From Herbidospora daliensis (lineage in GTDB: Bacteria; Actinomycetota; Actinomycetes; Streptosporangiales; Streptosporangiaceae), in contig NZ_BBXF01000001.1 of assembly GCF_001570585.1 (NCBI RefSeq), positions 239,421-303,420 on the forward strand: a DNA stretch of 64,000 bases, written 5' to 3'. The position numbers and the translations under genes were made by a program. The notes under the pieces were generated by a model. The model did not search any database. It was not told the origin of the DNA and saw only the letters and a list, made by a program, of their open reading frames with translations. This document shows, piece by piece, positions 61,340 through 64,000 of the stretch (its first letter is position 1; each line of letters starts with the position of its first letter).

Positions 61340-62716
61340 TTAGAGGGCGGCTCGGATCTTCGGTCCGAGCCAGGTGAGTTCGGGGTGATGCTCGATCCGG
61401 TCGAAGACCGCCTGTGGGGACTTGACGTCCCGCAGCATGCACAGAACGAACAGCCAGTACAGCGAATCTGCCAGGAAGAGTTGCGCCGAAGGTGTCTGCT
61501 TCACCCGTGTGCCGAGGTGATGGGCAATGTCGTCGCGGTCGTTCCTGACCACCTCTGCCCAGGTTTCGACATCACCGACAAGCTCGACGAAAAGCTCCCC
61601 CGCCAGGTCGGCACAACGTCCCAACCTGGTCTTGAACTTACTCTGCGAATGCCCAAACGTCGTGCGGTCGAAGGCTTCCAGAGCCGCCGCGCGATTGAGT
61701 AAGCGGTCGGACACAAACATACTCTTCGCATAGCGGCTGGCCATGACCCTGCCTAGAGCGCCTCTGTGGCGCGCAGCGCTCTCCAGCCACCGACCTATAC
61801 CGTCGATGCCACCGAACTCGGCGTAGCTGAAGAACATGTCGTGGAGCGGAAGCTCGCCGGGGTTCTTACTCTTGTCTTTCGCATTCCAGGAGACGAAGAA
61901 CTCGATCGACTGCCGGTGCTGACGCCCCTCCCTCTCCCAGATCAAATCGGGATGCCAGAATCGCATGCCGTCGAACTCAGCCGTCCTGCCTGTTGCGATA
62001 GACACTAGATCCTGCAGGTCACTCGCCCGTTCCACGAGTTCGGGCAAAGGGCAGAGCGATGACGCATCGAAACGGAATGAGAAATTCTGAGTAAGCCCTC
62101 GAGTGGTTACTCGGTCTCCCTCGACAGTGACCGAGTGCGCAAGCCGCAGCGTGTCACCCTCGGGCAGGACGACTACCGCGTCGTCGCGGGTGCGAGCCTC
62201 GAGCGTGATGTCCGGAGCGTCCAGCGGCAGATCCTCGCGCTCGTCAGTCCGGAACGCCCACGTCTCCTTAAGGGCGCTGCTACAAGCCCAGTGGGTGAGG
62301 TACCGCAGGTCCACTGACATGCCGTTCGCAGCCAGCTCTTCGTCCTTCTCGAAGTAGGCACCGCGAAGTATCTGGTTGACGTGTACGGTCTCTGTCCCTG
62401 TTCCGCCGATCAGATGCCGGGTAGTGCGGCCACGGAAACAATCCTCTAGGGTGTACGGCTTCCCCTCCGCCAGTCCGTGGATACGCGGATAGGTCCCGTC
62501 CCGCTCGATCGACTCCATAGAGACGGCGACGGTTACCGTGCCGCCCGGTTGCTGCGTTCGCTCCCCTTCCTCGAAGATCGACCGAAAGGTTCCGATCAGT
62601 CGCAATTCAGCACCGGAATCCGAATCGAAGCGGAGAATGCCAGCGATCTTTCGATCATCACGTCCCGGCAACCACCACTGGCCTTCGACTTCGAAAGTGC
62701 GCGAGGGGTCGTTCAA
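61340..62716 (-). CDS. ApeA-like HEPN anti-phage protein
   Basis: A 458-aa protein. The N-terminus (RTFEVEGQWWLPGRDDRKIA, then LRLIGTF) matches the ApeA N-terminal domain pattern. The C-terminal 150 residues are helical, with a HEPN R-x4-H motif in RDDIAHH (Arg394, His399). ApeA proteins are single-gene abortive-infection systems thought to act through HEPN RNase activity. The start is TTG 62716 with GGAAGGAAG upstream. The gene is alone on its strand, less GC-biased than its neighbours, and flanked by tRNA-Val and a decayed tRNA copy, which suggests horizontal arrival. The assignment is from pattern memory. Confidence 0.75.
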   Translation of the reverse strand: MNDPSRTFEVEGQWWLPGRDDRKIAGILRFDSDSGAELRLIGTFRSIFEEGERTQQPGGTVTVAVSMESIERDGTYPRIHGLAEGKPYTLEDCFRGRTTRHLIGGTGTETVHVNQILRGAYFEKDEELAANGMSVDLRYLTHWACSSALKETWAFRTDEREDLPLDAPDITLEARTRDDAVVVLPEGDTLRLAHSVTVEGDRVTTRGLTQNFSFRFDASSLCPLPELVERASDLQDLVSIATGRTAEFDGMRFWHPDLIWEREGRQHRQSIEFFVSWNAKDKSKNPGELPLHDMFFSYAEFGGIDGIGRWLESAARHRGALGRVMASRYAKSMFVSDRLLNRAAALEAFDRTTFGHSQSKFKTRLGRCADLAGELFVELVGDVETWAEVVRNDRDDIAHHLGTRVKQTPSAQLFLADSLYWLFVLCMLRDVKSPQAVFDRIEHHPELTWLGPKIRAAL

Positions 62717-63318
62717 AGGCCGCTTCCTTCCGTGTCCGTCGTCATGAAGTATGCGCCGATCGTGGACTGATTCCCCGCTTCAGGCAGAAGCCGTCGCAGG
62801 TCCGAATCGACATCCTCCGGCCTACGGCTTTCTCGCACTTCTCACGCCATCTACGGAGAGCTTGCAAGGTGGGAGACAACCGACCGATTCTGATCGACAT
62901 CCTCTGACTTATCGGAGTCTTTCACATCGAAGAGCTCGCGCGTTCGATCTCAGTACCGCCCGCCCCGAATACATTCATGGTCAGCGCCCTTGTCGCTCCC
63001 TGGTCGTCCTTCATCGTTTACCCGAAGAACGATGTTCTTGATCCCAGCACAAGAGGCCTGTCGCCGCTTGCTGGAGCTGACCGCCTCGCGACCCCTTGCG
63101 TCGCTCCGCTCCGGGACTCTGGAACACCCTTTTCACCCGAGCGGTTGTCGCCGTACTGAGGAATCTGATCGCCGGAGTTCGCCCGGCGAAGGACGTCCAC
63201 CCCCGGCGGGATTCATGAGTCATCCCTATGAGGCAGTCCCTCAAGCTATGGCGAGCCCGGTAAGTACGCCATAACGGACTTGGACCGACGATCAAGCGGT
63301 CGCCTGTATGCCCAATCG
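62717..63318. other. Gene-free region with decayed tRNA copy
   Basis: 602 bp with no convincing gene. It contains a 12-nt direct repeat ATCGACATCCTC (62806-62817 and 62893-62904), the tRNA-Val remnant (62921-62962) and a flank after it that resembles the flank of the intact tRNA (TGGTCAGCG near 62978; CATCGTTTACCCG near 63012). Confidence 0.7.
62921..62962 (+). pseudogene. Degenerate 3' half of tRNA-Val
   Basis: Aligned without gaps to 60901-60942 (anticodon loop to discriminator) it is identical at 34 of 42 positions. The T stem no longer pairs (GCGCG against TCAGT) and the 5' half is missing, so it cannot be a working tRNA. It is probably an attachment-site remnant or a decayed duplicate. 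Confidence 0.8.
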
Positions 63319-63966
63319 TCAGGTCTGACTGGGCTTCCGGCGCCGGGCTCGCAGCAACACGAACACGCCTATGACCACAGCCGCCGTGGCGGTGCCTGCT
63401 GCGACGGTGATCACCGCTGTGGTCACGCCGCCGCCCGAACCCGTGAAGCGCAGCCGGGTGGTCTGCTGCTTCGCCGTGTAGAGCGTCTGGGTCGGGGTGG
63501 CGGGGGTCTCCGCCGTGAGCATGGTGCGGTAGTTCTCGTCCAGGTCCGTTAGGGCGCTCACCGTTACGTCTAGGTCGACGGCTGGAGTTGGGCAGTCGAA
63601 GGTCAGACGGGCGCCTTGGGCTACCAGTTGCTCCAGTGACTCCAGTCGGCCGGGGCACCGCGTTCCGCGCTGGGCCACGGTGATGCGGCCCAGCAGGTAG
63701 TCGTGGACCGCCGCGGACCTCTGCAGCTTCTGCTCGCCCGTCAGCTCGGTGGAGACCGGGCCCGTGGCGGGGTTCTCGAACGCGCCGAGTGACTGGCCCA
63801 GGGCGACCCAGTCGTCTTCGGCCGCCAGCCACGATATGGCCACCTGTGAGCCGTCGACGCTGATCCGGGCCGTCGACGGCGGGCCGAAGGGGTGCGCTGC
63901 GGCCGGGGCGGCGGTCAGCGTCGTGACGGCCAGCAGGGCTACGGCCAGGGCGGTTCGGAAGGTCAC
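63319..63966 (-). CDS. Secreted protein with C-terminal membrane anchor
   Basis: A 215-aa protein with signal peptide (about 1-24, APAAAHPFG), an extracellular domain (about 25-170) with two cysteines (TRCPGRL, TFDCPTP), and a C-terminal transmembrane helix (VITVAAGTATAAVVIGVFVL) ending in the basic tail RARRRKPSQT. The His-Pro at the mature N-terminus could bind a metal if processed exactly there. I do not recognise the family. ATG 63966 lies 34 bp from the window edge. Confidence 0.82.
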   Translation of the reverse strand: MTFRTALAVALLAVTTLTAAPAAAHPFGPPSTARISVDGSQVAISWLAAEDDWVALGQSLGAFENPATGPVSTELTGEQKLQRSAAVHDYLLGRITVAQRGTRCPGRLESLEQLVAQGARLTFDCPTPAVDLDVTVSALTDLDENYRTMLTAETPATPTQTLYTAKQQTTRLRFTGSGGGVTTAVITVAAGTATAAVVIGVFVLLRARRRKPSQT

Positions 63967-64000
63967 TAGGGGGCTCCTGTTGGGACGGGCGGGCCGGCGC

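Noticed and set aside
62921..62962. A second functional tRNA
   Set aside because: The 5' half is absent and the T stem cannot pair.
1..64000. CRISPR arrays, insertion sequences, integrase or plasmid origin
   Set aside because: No regularly spaced repeats, transposase, integrase or replication-protein motifs were seen on either strand. The accessory signal is limited to the tRNA-linked island.

Overview
The window is GC-rich DNA from a spore-forming, filamentous actinomycete. The evidence is an SsgA/SsgB-type protein, a SARP regulator, an ECF41 (SigJ-type) sigma factor, many secreted multi-domain glycan-active proteins, and part of a non-ribosomal peptide cluster. A Streptosporangiaceae-like genus (Nonomuraea, Streptosporangium, Microbispora) is my inference. 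I cannot place it further.

1-15.3 kb is the edge of a biosynthetic cluster that continues beyond base 1. It holds a partial NRPS (C-A-PCP-C-A, cut inside the second A domain), an ABC exporter, 4-hydroxymandelate synthase, a fused hydroxymandelate oxidase/HpgT-type aminotransferase, a two-component pair, and two StrR-like regulators that point away from each other. HmaS and the fusion together convert 4-hydroxyphenylpyruvate to 4-hydroxyphenylglycine (Hpg), so the peptide very probably contains Hpg. The visible A domains read as Phe-like and Asp/Asn-like. Two 29-bp sites with StrR-operator geometry lie in front of the NRPS/exporter pair and in front of hmaS.

15.3-26.2 kb holds a secreted PL3-like pectate lyase, small proteins, a cold-shock protein with a structured leader, a coupled malic enzyme-fumarase pair, a GH5 glycosidase with a ricin-type lectin domain, a SARP regulator and a small secreted protein.

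26.2-43.3 kb is a sugar region. An operon encodes L-fuconate dehydratase, a ribose-type ABC importer and a ROK repressor. Beside it are a GSDH/PKD/CBM6/CBM32 protein, a GH95-like alpha-L-fucosidase, a ThuA/DUF1080/CBM32 protein and a GH18 chitinase. An 11-bp near-palindrome recurs in the promoter regions of several of these genes and may mark one regulon.

43.3-60.4 kb is mostly chromosomal housekeeping and regulation: a TetR-like regulator facing an MFS exporter, SnoaL and TPR proteins, a run of small genes, an AlkA-type glycosylase, an unknown 692-aa protein, the ECF41 sigma factor facing a carboxymuconolactone-decarboxylase-like gene across a symmetric double promoter, an LVIVD lipoprotein and the SsgB-like protein.

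60.8-63.3 kb is a small accessory island. It runs from tRNA-Val(CAC) through one gene that looks like the anti-phage HEPN protein ApeA to a decayed copy of the tRNA 3' half and its flank. The window ends with a membrane-anchored secreted protein.
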